A stretch of 64,000 bases of DNA from Sphingobium xanthum (GTDB lineage: Bacteria > Pseudomonadota > Alphaproteobacteria > Sphingomonadales > Sphingomonadaceae): assembly GCF_019737615.1 (NCBI RefSeq), contig NZ_JAHKKS010000003.1:162001-226000 (forward strand), in the 5' to 3' direction. A program made the position numbers and the translations under genes. Shown piece by piece: positions 1 to 7,707 of the stretch (position 1 is its first letter; every line of letters starts with the position of its first letter). Below the pieces are notes generated by a model. That model made no database searches, was not told where the DNA came from, and worked only from the letters and a program-made list of their open reading frames with translations.

Positions 1-250
1 CCTGCAGATCGGCCTTGTAGACCAGATCCTTGTTCACGCGGTACAGCACCGTGTTGTTGCCGATCACGCGCAGGGCATCGTTCCTGTAGGAGGGGATGCA
101 GGAGACCGGCTGGCCGGCCACCTTGCCCTCCAGCGCCTTCGCCAGTTCCGCCGTCTCGCGCGCGCTCAACTGGCGCTCGACAGGCGCACCCTGGGTGCAG
201 GCGCTCGCCAGCGGCAGCAGCGCCAGGGCGAGACTATATTTCCTCATCAT
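1..250 (-). CDS. Putative lipoprotein, C-terminus cut by window edge
   Basis: Reading the minus strand from ATG at 250 gives MMRKYSLALALLPLASACTQ, a short basic N-terminus, a hydrophobic stretch and a Cys in a lipobox-like ASAC context, so a lipid-anchored envelope protein is inferred. The following residues are a short charged region (ERQLSARETAELAKALEG) and an extracytoplasmic-looking domain with one further Cys (VSCIPSYR). The start at 250 is supported by AGGAG five bases upstream; ATG at 247 is the alternative. The gene runs off the left edge, so the fold is not identifiable. Function is unknown; only the lipoprotein assignment is supported. Confidence 0.7.
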   Translation of the reverse strand, partial: MMRKYSLALALLPLASACTQGAPVERQLSARETAELAKALEGKVAGQPVSCIPSYRNDALRVIGNNTVLYRVNKDLVYKADLQ

Positions 251-740
251 CGTCACTCCTTTCACCCCCCTCCCCGCTTCTCATGTCCAGACTAGCAGCT
301 TTCGCCCGCTCTCGCATCCTTCTGACGATGCTGCGCCGCCTTTCCCTTGGTGGCCTGCAACAGCGGCAAAGTTCACCTTATTGGGAGCGAAAATGACTCC
401 TTTTTTTGCGGCGGCGGCCCAAATCCTGTTACGCTTTTCGGATACTTAGCCTCTTAACTTCTCCATGTTCGCGCGTATGCGCCATGGAGAAACGCGCAAA
501 AGTCCGCTCCCGGCCGCAGGGAGGCGCGCAAATCTTCCAGATTGTCGGACGATGAGAAGGAGCGGCGTCGCGTGACATGACCTGCGTCAGCCGGCGAGGC
601 TGCCATGCGGCCGCCATGTAGGACAGGATTTTTGCAAGGCCGACGATTTCGGTCGCGGACAGGCGCCATCAAAGCTACACAAGTGTATCTGTTGCCCGAT
701 GCGCTTGCGCGCCGGGACAGACCATCACCGGAGGATGCCC
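251..740. other. Intergenic region between divergent genes, no convincing gene
   Basis: About 490 bases separate the divergent lipoprotein (start 250) and the NTF2-like gene (start 741). Short open frames on both strands are rich in Arg/Ala/Pro and have no ribosome binding site or recognisable domain, so I treat them as noise. A T-run near 391-397 is not preceded by a stable stem. Both flanking promoters must lie here, but no clear sigma-70 or EcfG element is visible. Confidence 0.5.
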
Positions 741-1295
741 ATGAGCGAACCATCTCTCTCGATCGAGCAGCGGCTGCAAATCCTGGAGGACAAGGAAGCC
801 ATTCGCCAGATCATCATCGACTATGCCTCGGCGCTCGATGAACAGGATGCCGATAGCTATGTCGGCCTGTTCGCGGACGATGGCGAATGGGCGATCGGCA
901 GCATGATCCGCAAGGGCAAGGACGAGATCCGCGCGCTGGTCGATGGGCTGTTCCGCAGCAGGACGGAGGATTTGGTAAATCTGGAAAGCTTCGAGATCAC
1001 CTTCCATCCGCGCATCGAACTGAACGGCGACCGGGCGAAGATGCGCTCAGGCCATGTCGCCTTCCGCCGCGCGCCGGGCGGCAATCCGGTGCCCGTGCTG
1101 TTCGGCCGCTATGAGGACGAGTTCATCCGGGAGAACGGCACGTGGAAGATCCTGCGGCGCACCGACATACCGACGATCCCGACCGCAGAGGAATATGGCC
1201 CGGTGCTTCGCGCGCGGGGCCAGATACTGGATCAGAACATCAAGGCGGCGAGGGCGCGGGAGGCGGGCTGTATCCGCTTGAACGATAAGATTTGA
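741..1295 (+). CDS. NTF2/SnoaL-like domain protein
   Basis: A 184-residue protein with the layout of the SnoaL_4/NTF2-like superfamily. The N-terminal helix contains DKEAIRQIIIDYASALDEQD, followed by LFADDGEW and GKDEI, and then beta strands carrying HPRIELNGDRAKMRSGHVAF and YEDEFIREN. These cone-shaped folds act as dehydratases, isomerases or small-molecule binding domains, and the substrate cannot be read from sequence. The start at 741 is chosen because GGAGG (730-734) lies six bases upstream; the ATG at 735 is too close to it. The protein has no signal peptide and is presumably cytosolic. It stands alone and is convergent with the phosphatase gene downstream. Family assignment is secure, function is not. 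Confidence 0.8.
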   Translation: MSEPSLSIEQRLQILEDKEAIRQIIIDYASALDEQDADSYVGLFADDGEWAIGSMIRKGKDEIRALVDGLFRSRTEDLVNLESFEITFHPRIELNGDRAKMRSGHVAFRRAPGGNPVPVLFGRYEDEFIRENGTWKILRRTDIPTIPTAEEYGPVLRARGQILDQNIKAARAREAGCIRLNDKI

Positions 1296-1336
1296 ATCTC
1301 CGCGGGCCGCACTTTCCGGCACGCGAAGAACGGCCG

Positions 1337-1828
1337 TCACTCCACTTGCGCTTCCAGTGGCGCGAATCGCGCGACGAGAGCCTGCGCGGCGGCAGCGACA
1401 TCCTGCCAGGTGAGGTCGAAACCGGCATCATTGCCATAATAGGGATCGATCACGGCGTGCCCTTCGCGCCCGGTCACGACATCGAGCAGGAGGCCAAGCC
1501 GCGCGGTGGCATCGGCCGGGCGCAAGGCGCGCAGTGCCGCCAGATTGTCCCGGTCCAGCGCGAAGATATGATCGAAGCGCGTGAAGTCCGCCGGCTCGAC
1601 CTGACGGGCCTGGTAGCGCGAGATATCGACGCCGTTGCGCAGCGCCACGGCCTGCGCCCGGGGGTCCGGGGCATCGCCGATATGCCAGTTTCCGGTACCG
1701 GCCGATTCCACCTCGATGTCGATGCCGGCCTCCTCCGCCGCGCGCCGGAGCGCCGCTTCCGCCAGCGGCGAACGACAGATGTTGCCGAGACAGACGAACA
1801 GGACGGCGGGTCGAAAGGATGTGGCCAT
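1337..1828 (-). CDS. Low-molecular-weight protein tyrosine phosphatase
   Basis: A 163-residue cytosolic phosphatase, the usual length for the LMW-PTP family. The signature CLGNICRS begins at residue 13, giving the nucleophile Cys13 and phosphate-binding Arg19. The general-acid Asp is in the DPYYGND motif near residue 128. The enzyme removes phosphate from tyrosine-phosphorylated proteins. Some relatives control exopolysaccharide kinases (Wzb/Etp type), but no polysaccharide genes lie nearby, so that role is not implied. The start codon lies only about 20 bases from the beginning of the open frame of the trehalose operon on the other strand, so the two promoters must be interleaved. No truncation is seen. 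Confidence 0.92.
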   Translation of the reverse strand: MATSFRPAVLFVCLGNICRSPLAEAALRRAAEEAGIDIEVESAGTGNWHIGDAPDPRAQAVALRNGVDISRYQARQVEPADFTRFDHIFALDRDNLAALRALRPADATARLGLLLDVVTGREGHAVIDPYYGNDAGFDLTWQDVAAAAQALVARFAPLEAQVE

Positions 1829-1866
1829 GACGCCCGCTAGCAGCCCGGCATGACACTGTCACGACG

Positions 1867-1892
1867 GGAACTCAGGCACGGTGGCATGCGTT
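1867..1892 (+). promoter_or_regulatory. Predicted EcfG (general stress sigma) promoter for the trehalose operon
   Basis: GGAAC at 1867-1871 is followed after exactly 17 bases by CGTT at 1889-1892. This matches the alphaproteobacterial EcfG consensus GGAAC-N16/17-CGTT without mismatch. It points into otsB-GH15-otsA. EcfG control of trehalose synthesis is established in alphaproteobacteria, so the context supports the match. Transcription would begin near 1899, inside the longest otsB open frame. Confidence 0.75.
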
Positions 1893-1993
1893 CGACCAGT
1901 CGGGAGAGGTCATTCATCCAAAGCAGGGGAAGACCCATTATCGTTCTGTCTCGCCAGGGCCTCGACGCCCCCTATTTCGCCGATCCCGACACG

Positions 1994-2689
1994 ATGAGCC
2001 TGTTCCTGGACCTGGACGGCACATTGCTGGATCTGATCGACGAGCCCGAGCAGGTGATCGCGGACGCGGCGTTGCGCGCACTGCTCGCGCGGCTGGCGAG
2101 GCGGCTCGACGGCAGGCTGGCCATCGTGAGCGGGCGCTCCATCGTGCAGATCGACGAGATTGTCGGCCCCGTCGCACATGAGGTCGCCGTTTCCGGCAGC
2201 CATGGCAGCGAGCATCGCTGGCGCGGCGTCACGGCGCAACCGGTCCGCCCGGCGGAACTTGACGAGGCTTTCGAGCGGTTCCGCGATTTCGCGGATGCCC
2301 ATGCCGGCGTCCTCATCGAGGACAAGAGCTATGGCGTGGCGCTGCACTATCGGAAGGCACCGGCGCTGGAAGAGGACGCGCTGTCTCTGGCGCGTGCACT
2401 GGCCGAAACGCTCAACCTCCATCTCCAGCCCGGCAAGATGATGACCGAGCTGCGTCTGCCCGGCGGCGACAAGGGCAAGGCGGTGCGCACGCTGATGGCT
2501 CGGCCGCCGATGGCGGGCACGCTCCCCGTCTTCGTCGGCGACGACGAGACGGACGAAGCAGCGTTTATCGCGGCACGCGAGCTTGGCGGCGCGGGCATAT
2601 TGGTCGGTGAGCGGGAGGCCACGGCTGCGCTCTACGGCCTCGCCGATCCCACCGCCGTGCGCGCGTGGCTCGACAGCCTCGCCGCATGA
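1994..2689 (+). CDS. otsB: Trehalose-6-phosphate phosphatase
   Basis: HAD-superfamily (IIB) phosphatase that dephosphorylates trehalose 6-phosphate in the last step of OtsAB trehalose synthesis. Motif I is FLDLDGTLLD directly at the N-terminus. VSGRS is motif II, SHGSEHRW follows in the cap region, and GDKGKAV plus FVGDDETDEAAF form the C-terminal Mg-binding motif. The reading frame is open back to 1850 (279 codons), with ATGs at 1850 and 1886, but neither has a ribosome binding site and both lie before the predicted EcfG transcription start. ATG 1994 is the only conventional start after it. An ATT at 1937 with AGGGGA six bases upstream is an unusual alternative that would keep the conserved-looking lead-in LDAPYFADPDT. 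The stop overlaps the next ATG (ATGA), implying coupling. Confidence 0.88.
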   Translation: MSLFLDLDGTLLDLIDEPEQVIADAALRALLARLARRLDGRLAIVSGRSIVQIDEIVGPVAHEVAVSGSHGSEHRWRGVTAQPVRPAELDEAFERFRDFADAHAGVLIEDKSYGVALHYRKAPALEEDALSLARALAETLNLHLQPGKMMTELRLPGGDKGKAVRTLMARPPMAGTLPVFVGDDETDEAAFIAARELGGAGILVGEREATAALYGLADPTAVRAWLDSLAA

Positions 2690-4482
2690 CCGCCACGCTC
2701 GATCTCTGGCCGATCGGTAATTGCCAGGTCTCCGCGCTCGTGGACCGCAATGGGCGCTTCGTCTGGGGCTGCGTGCCTCGCGTGGACGGCGACCCCGCCT
2801 TTTCGTCTCTGCTGGACCCCGCCCCGCGCGCTGCGGCCGGAGCGCGCGGCTTCTGGGAGATCGACCTGGAAGACTGCGTCGATACGACCCAGCATTATAT
2901 GCGCAACACGCCGGTGCTGGTGACGCGGCATCGCGACCGGGCCGGCAATGCCGTCGAGATCATCGATTTCTGCCCGCGCTTCTATCGCCATGGCCGGATG
3001 TTCCGCCCGGTCGCCTTCGCGCGCATCGTGCGGCCGGTGGAAGGGAGCCCGCGCATCCGCGTCCGCCTGCGCCCTTCGCGCGACTGGGGATCGCGCGATC
3101 CGGATCACACACGCGGCACCAACCACATCCGCTATCTGCTCGGCACGATGACCCTGCGCCTCACGACGACTGCGCCGATCGGCTGGATCGAGGATGAGCG
3201 GCTGTTCCGCGTCGAGCGGCCGCTGCATTTCTTTCTGGGGCCCGACGAGAGCTTTTCCGACGATCTCGCTCCGGCGCTCGATCAGATGCTCGACCGCACG
3301 ATACGCGAATGGCAGCACTGGGTGCGCGGCCTCGCCATCCCCGTCGAGTGGCAGGAAGCCGTGATCCGGGCCGCCATCACACTCAAGCTCTGCCAGCATG
3401 AGGAAACCGGTGCGATCGTCGCCGCGCTCACGACATCCATTCCGGAGCATGCCGACAGCGGGCGCAACTGGGACTATCGCTACTGCTGGATCCGCGACGC
3501 CTATTACACGGTGCAGGCGCTGAACCGCCTCGGCGCGCTCGACGTGCTGGAAAGCTATCTGGAGTATCTGCGCAACATCGTCGACAATGCCAAGGGCGGT
3601 CACATCCAGCCGCTCTATGGCGTCGGCGGCGAGGCGATGCTGACCGAATGGATGGCGGAAGGCCTCGGCGGCTATCGCGGCATGGGACCGGTGCGTGTCG
3701 GCAACCAGGCCGCCGAGCAGATCCAGCACGACGCCTATGGCCAGATCGTCCTCTCCAACACGCAAAGTTTCTTCGATCAGCGCCTGTTCCGGATGAGCGG
3801 CATCGACGATTTCGAAGCGCTCGAAGCAGTCGGCGAGCGCGCCTGGGCCGTGCATGACGTCGCCGATGCGGGCCTCTGGGAATTGCGCACCCGCAGCCAT
3901 GTCCACACCTACTCGGCCGCGATGTGCTGGGCGGCCTGCGACCGGCTCGCCAATGCCGCAGCCTCGCTCGGCCTCAACAAGCGCGCTGCCTTCTGGCAGG
4001 CACGGGCCGACACGATCCGCACGACGATCGAGACGTCGGCCTGGCGTGAGGAGACCAGGCGCATGTCCGCGACCTTCGGCGGGGACGATCTCGATGCCAG
4101 CATCATCCAGCTGCTGGACTTGCGCTTCCTCTCGCCGGAAGACCCTCGCTTCTGCAGCACGCTGGACGCCGTCGAGGAGGGCCTGCGTCGGGGCAGTCAT
4201 ATGCTGCGCTACGCGACGGAGGACGATTTCGGCCTGCCCAGCACGGCCTTCAACGTCTGTACTTTCTGGCTGATTGAGGCGCTGCACGCGACGCGCCGAT
4301 TTGCCGAGGCGCGAGTGCTGTTCGAGGAAATGCTGCACCGCCGAACGTCGGCTGGTCTGCTTTCCGAGGATATTGATCCGGTTACCGGGGAGCTGTGGGG
4401 CAACTATCCCCAGACCTACTCGTTGGTAGGATTGATCAACTGCGCAGTCCTGCTCAGCAAACCCTGGAGCGCCATCAGATGA
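2686..4482 (+). CDS. Glycoside hydrolase family 15 protein (glucoamylase/trehalase type)
   Basis: A 598-residue GH15 enzyme. An N-terminal beta domain (from DLWPIGNCQVSALVDRNG, residue 4) is followed by an (alpha/alpha)6 catalytic barrel. The barrel contains the family signature NWDYRYCWIRDA with the proposed acid-side residues, and the C-terminal EDIDPVTGELWGNYPQTYSL with the catalytic-base region. GH15 members of this bacterial type hydrolyse alpha-glucosidic bonds, and some actinobacterial ones are true trehalases. The ATG overlaps the otsB stop and its own stop overlaps the otsA start, so it is made together with the trehalose enzymes. Its likely job is trehalose turnover or recycling of related alpha-glucans; which substrate it uses is inference. 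No signal peptide, so cytosolic. Confidence 0.9.
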   Translation: MTATLDLWPIGNCQVSALVDRNGRFVWGCVPRVDGDPAFSSLLDPAPRAAAGARGFWEIDLEDCVDTTQHYMRNTPVLVTRHRDRAGNAVEIIDFCPRFYRHGRMFRPVAFARIVRPVEGSPRIRVRLRPSRDWGSRDPDHTRGTNHIRYLLGTMTLRLTTTAPIGWIEDERLFRVERPLHFFLGPDESFSDDLAPALDQMLDRTIREWQHWVRGLAIPVEWQEAVIRAAITLKLCQHEETGAIVAALTTSIPEHADSGRNWDYRYCWIRDAYYTVQALNRLGALDVLESYLEYLRNIVDNAKGGHIQPLYGVGGEAMLTEWMAEGLGGYRGMGPVRVGNQAAEQIQHDAYGQIVLSNTQSFFDQRLFRMSGIDDFEALEAVGERAWAVHDVADAGLWELRTRSHVHTYSAAMCWAACDRLANAAASLGLNKRAAFWQARADTIRTTIETSAWREETRRMSATFGGDDLDASIIQLLDLRFLSPEDPRFCSTLDAVEEGLRRGSHMLRYATEDDFGLPSTAFNVCTFWLIEALHATRRFAEARVLFEEMLHRRTSAGLLSEDIDPVTGELWGNYPQTYSLVGLINCAVLLSKPWSAIR

Positions 4483-5951
4483 GCCGCCTAATCATCGTGT
4501 CCAATCGTGTCAGTCCGCCCGTCGGGGAAGGACAGGCAAACCAGGGCGGATTGGCGGTCGCGCTCTCTTCGGCCCTTCGCGAGACAAACGGCATCTGGTT
4601 CGGCTGGTCGGGCAACGAGATCGAGCAGTTCACCGGCCAGATCAACATGGCGCGCGCGGGCGGGGTGACGAGCGCGACCATCGACCTCGAGCCGCAGGAT
4701 ATCGACGAATATTATAACGGCTTCGCCAACCGGACGCTCTGGCCGCTGTTCCACGACCGGACCGATCTCGCCGAGTTCGAGCGGACGTTCGCGGGCGGCT
4801 ATGAGCGGGTCAACGCGCGCTTTGCCGAGACGATGCTGCCGCTCATCACGCCGGACGATCTGGTCTGGGTGCATGATTATCACCTCATTCCGCTCGGCAG
4901 CGAGCTGCGCCAGCGCGACGTCAAGAACCGCATCGGCTTCTTCCTGCACACGCCCTGGCCGGTCGCGCGCCTGCTGCTGTCGCTGCCCCATCATCGCCAG
5001 CTCGTCGAAGCCCTGTTCGACTACGACCTGCTCGGCTTCCAGTGCCAGGCCTGGCTCGACAGCTTCCTCGAATATGTCCGCGATCAGTTTCCGGAAGCGC
5101 AGATCGACGCCAAGGGCAATATCCGCGTCGGCGGGCGCGATGTCCGCGTCGTCTCCTGCCCGATCGGCATCGATGCCAAGGAGTTCATCGCCGGCGCCAA
5201 CAGCGCGGAAGCGGCCAAGGCCGGGCAAGCGATGCTTAAGAGCCTCGACGGGCGCTCGCTCATCATCGGCGTCGATCGGCTCGATTACAGCAAGGGACTG
5301 GAGCAGCGTTTCCATGGCTATGAGCGCCTGCTGCTCGATCATCCGGATTATCAGGAAACTGTCTCGCTGCTCCAGATCGCGCCGCCCTCGCGCGCCGACG
5401 TCGTCAGCTATCAGGACATCCGCAAGCAGCTCGACGCGCTGTCCGGCCACATCAACGGCGAGTTTGCGACAGTGCATTGGGTGCCGCTGCGCTATGTCAA
5501 TCGCGGCTATGACCGGACATCGCTCGCCGGCATGTTCCGCATCGCGCGCGTCGGCCTGGTGACGCCGCTGCGCGACGGCATGAACCTCGTCGCCAAGGAA
5601 TATGTGGCGGCACAGGATCCCGAGGATCCCGGCGTGCTGATCCTCTCCAAGTTCGCGGGTGCGGCCGAGCAGATGCAGAGCGCGCTGCTGGTCAATCCGT
5701 TCAGCCCGGAGGAACTCTCCGACGCTCTGGCACAAGCGCTCAGCATGCCACTGGAGGAACGCAAGGCGCGCTGGCAGCCGCTGCGCGAATCGGTCGAGCG
5801 CGAGGACGTGCATTGCTGGCTGCGCTGCTTCCTCAAGGCACTGAGCGGCAAGGGGGCGGACGTCATCTCGTTCGACGAGGCGCGCCATCAGGGCAAGAAT
5901 AAGCAGGATGCAGAGCATCCCGAAGGCATCGAGGCGCGCAGCTTCGCTTGA
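4479..5951 (+). CDS. otsA: Alpha,alpha-trehalose-phosphate synthase (UDP/GDP-glucose forming)
   Basis: A 490-residue GT20 glycosyltransferase that joins nucleotide-glucose and glucose 6-phosphate to give trehalose 6-phosphate. Family landmarks are in order: N-terminal RLIIVSNRVSPP, GGLAVAL (phosphate loop), WFGWSGN, VWVHDYHLIPLG, FFLHTPWP, VDRLDYSKGL (sugar-phosphate Arg and Lys) and LRDGMNLVAKEYVAAQ (nucleotide-sugar Glu). Start 4479 forms ATGA with the GH15 stop, giving a three-gene coupled operon. The C-terminal tail after about residue 460 is charged and poorly conserved. Output is the compatible solute trehalose, expected under osmotic, desiccation or heat stress, consistent with the EcfG-type promoter upstream of otsB. 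Confidence 0.96.
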   Translation: MSRLIIVSNRVSPPVGEGQANQGGLAVALSSALRETNGIWFGWSGNEIEQFTGQINMARAGGVTSATIDLEPQDIDEYYNGFANRTLWPLFHDRTDLAEFERTFAGGYERVNARFAETMLPLITPDDLVWVHDYHLIPLGSELRQRDVKNRIGFFLHTPWPVARLLLSLPHHRQLVEALFDYDLLGFQCQAWLDSFLEYVRDQFPEAQIDAKGNIRVGGRDVRVVSCPIGIDAKEFIAGANSAEAAKAGQAMLKSLDGRSLIIGVDRLDYSKGLEQRFHGYERLLLDHPDYQETVSLLQIAPPSRADVVSYQDIRKQLDALSGHINGEFATVHWVPLRYVNRGYDRTSLAGMFRIARVGLVTPLRDGMNLVAKEYVAAQDPEDPGVLILSKFAGAAEQMQSALLVNPFSPEELSDALAQALSMPLEERKARWQPLRESVEREDVHCWLRCFLKALSGKGADVISFDEARHQGKNKQDAEHPEGIEARSFA

Positions 5952-5970
5952 GGTCCGGCCCGGTTCGGGA

Positions 5971-5997
5971 GGGCTTCGAAAAGCTCAGGACGAACGG
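5971..5997. repeat. Short interspersed repeat unit downstream of otsA
   Basis: On the minus strand this reads CCGTTCGTCCTGAGC followed by TTTTCGAAGCCC. This is the widespread intergenic element of many proteobacteria whose consensus is close to CGTTCGTGCTGAGCTTGTCGAAG. It lies between the convergent otsA and DUF1810 genes. Only one arm is obvious here. Function is unknown; such units often sit at transcript ends. Confidence 0.55.
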
Positions 5998-6034
5998 ATC
6001 ACGGCGGATCGGATTCAACCCGGCTGGGGTCAGG

Positions 6035-6454
6035 CTACAGAAGCGCCAGAACCGCCGGATCGCGCTTCCCGTCGAACCAGCGCTCCAGCGCCGCATCGAA
6101 CACCGCGCCGCCGCCAGCCTGCTCGAACAGGGTCAGGCTGGAGCGCAATTTCACCGCATCGATCGCCCCGAAGACGGCGACGGCATCGGCCACCGGCACG
6201 TCCTCCAGCGCAGCCAGGCACTCGCGCAGCCGCATGCCGAGCAACGGGTGCGCGAGATAGGCGCGTGCTTCCTCGATCGAGCGAATGCCGTAGCGTATTG
6301 CCATCGGGCTGCGGCCGAGGCCGGCATTCTGCGGGAAGATGAACCACATCCAGTGGCTTTGTTTCGCGCCTGCACGAAGCTCTGCCAGGGCGCGCTCGTA
6401 AATCCCGTCCTGCGCCTCGACGAACCGGGCGAGATAGAAGGGATCGCCGCTCAC
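6035..6454 (-). CDS. DUF1810 family protein
   Basis: A 139-residue protein beginning VSGDPFYLARFVEAQDGIYE. The family core follows: LRAGAKQSHWMWFIFPQNAG, then SMAIRY-like GRSPMAIRYGI, EEARAYLAHPLLG and DAVKLRSSLTLFEQAG. This matches DUF1810 (calpastatin-like YfbA group) over its normal length. The GTG start overlaps the TGA of the MFS gene (GTGA), with GGAG upstream, so it is translated as the last gene of the GMC-MFS-DUF1810 operon. Biochemical function is unknown; the conserved Trp/Phe/Asp surface suggests an enzyme or binding protein. Its presence in this operon is probably incidental to transport, but the coupling is real. Confidence 0.88.
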   Translation of the reverse strand: MSGDPFYLARFVEAQDGIYERALAELRAGAKQSHWMWFIFPQNAGLGRSPMAIRYGIRSIEEARAYLAHPLLGMRLRECLAALEDVPVADAVAVFGAIDAVKLRSSLTLFEQAGGGAVFDAALERWFDGKRDPAVLALL

Positions 6455-7707
6455 GCTGTCTCCCGCCCCTCCGGGCGATCGACAAGGCGCGCCCGCGCGA
6501 AGGCCAGAACGCACAAGGCGCAGCCCGCCACCGGCAGGAGCAAGGTGAGGAAGAAGGCCCCGGCCGAGACATTGCGCGCGATCAGCGCGGCGCCGAGCAT
6601 CGGTCCCGCCATCGCGCCGATCCGCGCCACGGTGACAGCGAGGCCGATGCCCGCCGAGAGCATCGTGGTGGGATAGATGTTTGCGGCGACGGCGGGCAGC
6701 GCGATATGCGCGCCGCCGACGCCCATCCCGATGAGCAGGAGGATCGTGCCCCAGACGGCCGGGCTTGGCGGCGCCAGCGTGAGGCCGATCAAGCCCAGGG
6801 CGACGACGGCATAGCCGGCGAACAGGGCGCCGCTGGTCCGCTGCCGGTCGATCTGCGTCGCGAGCAGCAGGCCGCCGAACAGCCCGCCCAGCTGCACGAT
6901 CGCGGCGACCATCGAGGCCGCGATGAAGGTGAAACCGCTCTTTTGCAGCACGGTCGGCAGCCAGCTCGTCAGCATATACATGCTGAGCGCATTGAAGCAG
7001 AACAGGCCCGAGAAGATGGCCGTGCGCAGCGCATAGCCCCGGCCCAGCGGCGCCAGCACGGGGATGTCGGTCCAGCGCCAGCCGGCCTTCTGTTCCGTTT
7101 TCACTGCCTTGGGCGCAGCGGGAAGCGTGCGCAGCGCCAACGCGACGGCCAGCGTCAGCGCGAGCATCAGCAGGCCGGGAATGACGAACACCGCCTGCCA
7201 GCCCTGCGCGACCATGATGAGTGCGCCGATCCCGCCGGCGGACGCCGCACCGATCGGAATGCCGCAGGAGACGAGCGCGATCACGCTGGCGCGGCGACGG
7301 GCGGGCACGATCTCGGTGAGCACCGCCAGCACGTTGGGCAGGCAGGCCCCCAGCGCCGTGCCGGTCAGCAGCCGCCACCAGAACAGGGCGCTCACGCTGC
7401 CGGCCGATGCCGTGCCGAGCGTCGCGGCCGTGATGATCGCCAGCGAGCCGACCACGGTCAGCCGCCGTCCGAGCTTGTCGCCGAGCGGCGCGAAGAAGAA
7501 GGCGCCGACGCCGAGGCCGATCACGACCGCCGACAAGGCCGGGCCGAAGCTTGCGGGATCGACCTGCCAGCGCTCGGCCAGATGCACGACGATGATCGGC
7601 ATCGCGCCGATATCATAGCCATCGACGATCATGATCGCGAAGCAGAGGATGCCGATCAGCAGCGCCTGCCCCTTGCTGACCGGCGAGATCGCCCCGGTTT
7701 CGCTCAT
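6451..7707 (-). CDS. MFS transporter, aromatic-acid/organic-acid type
   Basis: A 418-residue inner-membrane carrier with about 12 hydrophobic segments. TM1 contains FAIMIVDGYDIGAMP, the D-G-Y-D pattern typical of the aromatic acid:H+ symporter (AAHS) group. The loop 2-3 motif A appears as PLGDKLGRRLT, and TM4 has LTGTALGACLPNVLAVLTEI. AAHS relatives import benzoate-like or phenylpropanoid acids. Start 7707 overlaps the GMC stop (ATGA), so carrier and oxidoreductase are co-translated. Together they suggest uptake and oxidation of one alcohol- or aromatic-containing compound; the substrate is not determinable. Confidence 0.88.
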   Translation of the reverse strand: MSETGAISPVSKGQALLIGILCFAIMIVDGYDIGAMPIIVVHLAERWQVDPASFGPALSAVVIGLGVGAFFFAPLGDKLGRRLTVVGSLAIITAATLGTASAGSVSALFWWRLLTGTALGACLPNVLAVLTEIVPARRRASVIALVSCGIPIGAASAGGIGALIMVAQGWQAVFVIPGLLMLALTLAVALALRTLPAAPKAVKTEQKAGWRWTDIPVLAPLGRGYALRTAIFSGLFCFNALSMYMLTSWLPTVLQKSGFTFIAASMVAAIVQLGGLFGGLLLATQIDRQRTSGALFAGYAVVALGLIGLTLAPPSPAVWGTILLLIGMGVGGAHIALPAVAANIYPTTMLSAGIGLAVTVARIGAMAGPMLGAALIARNVSAGAFFLTLLLPVAGCALCVLAFARARLVDRPEGRETA

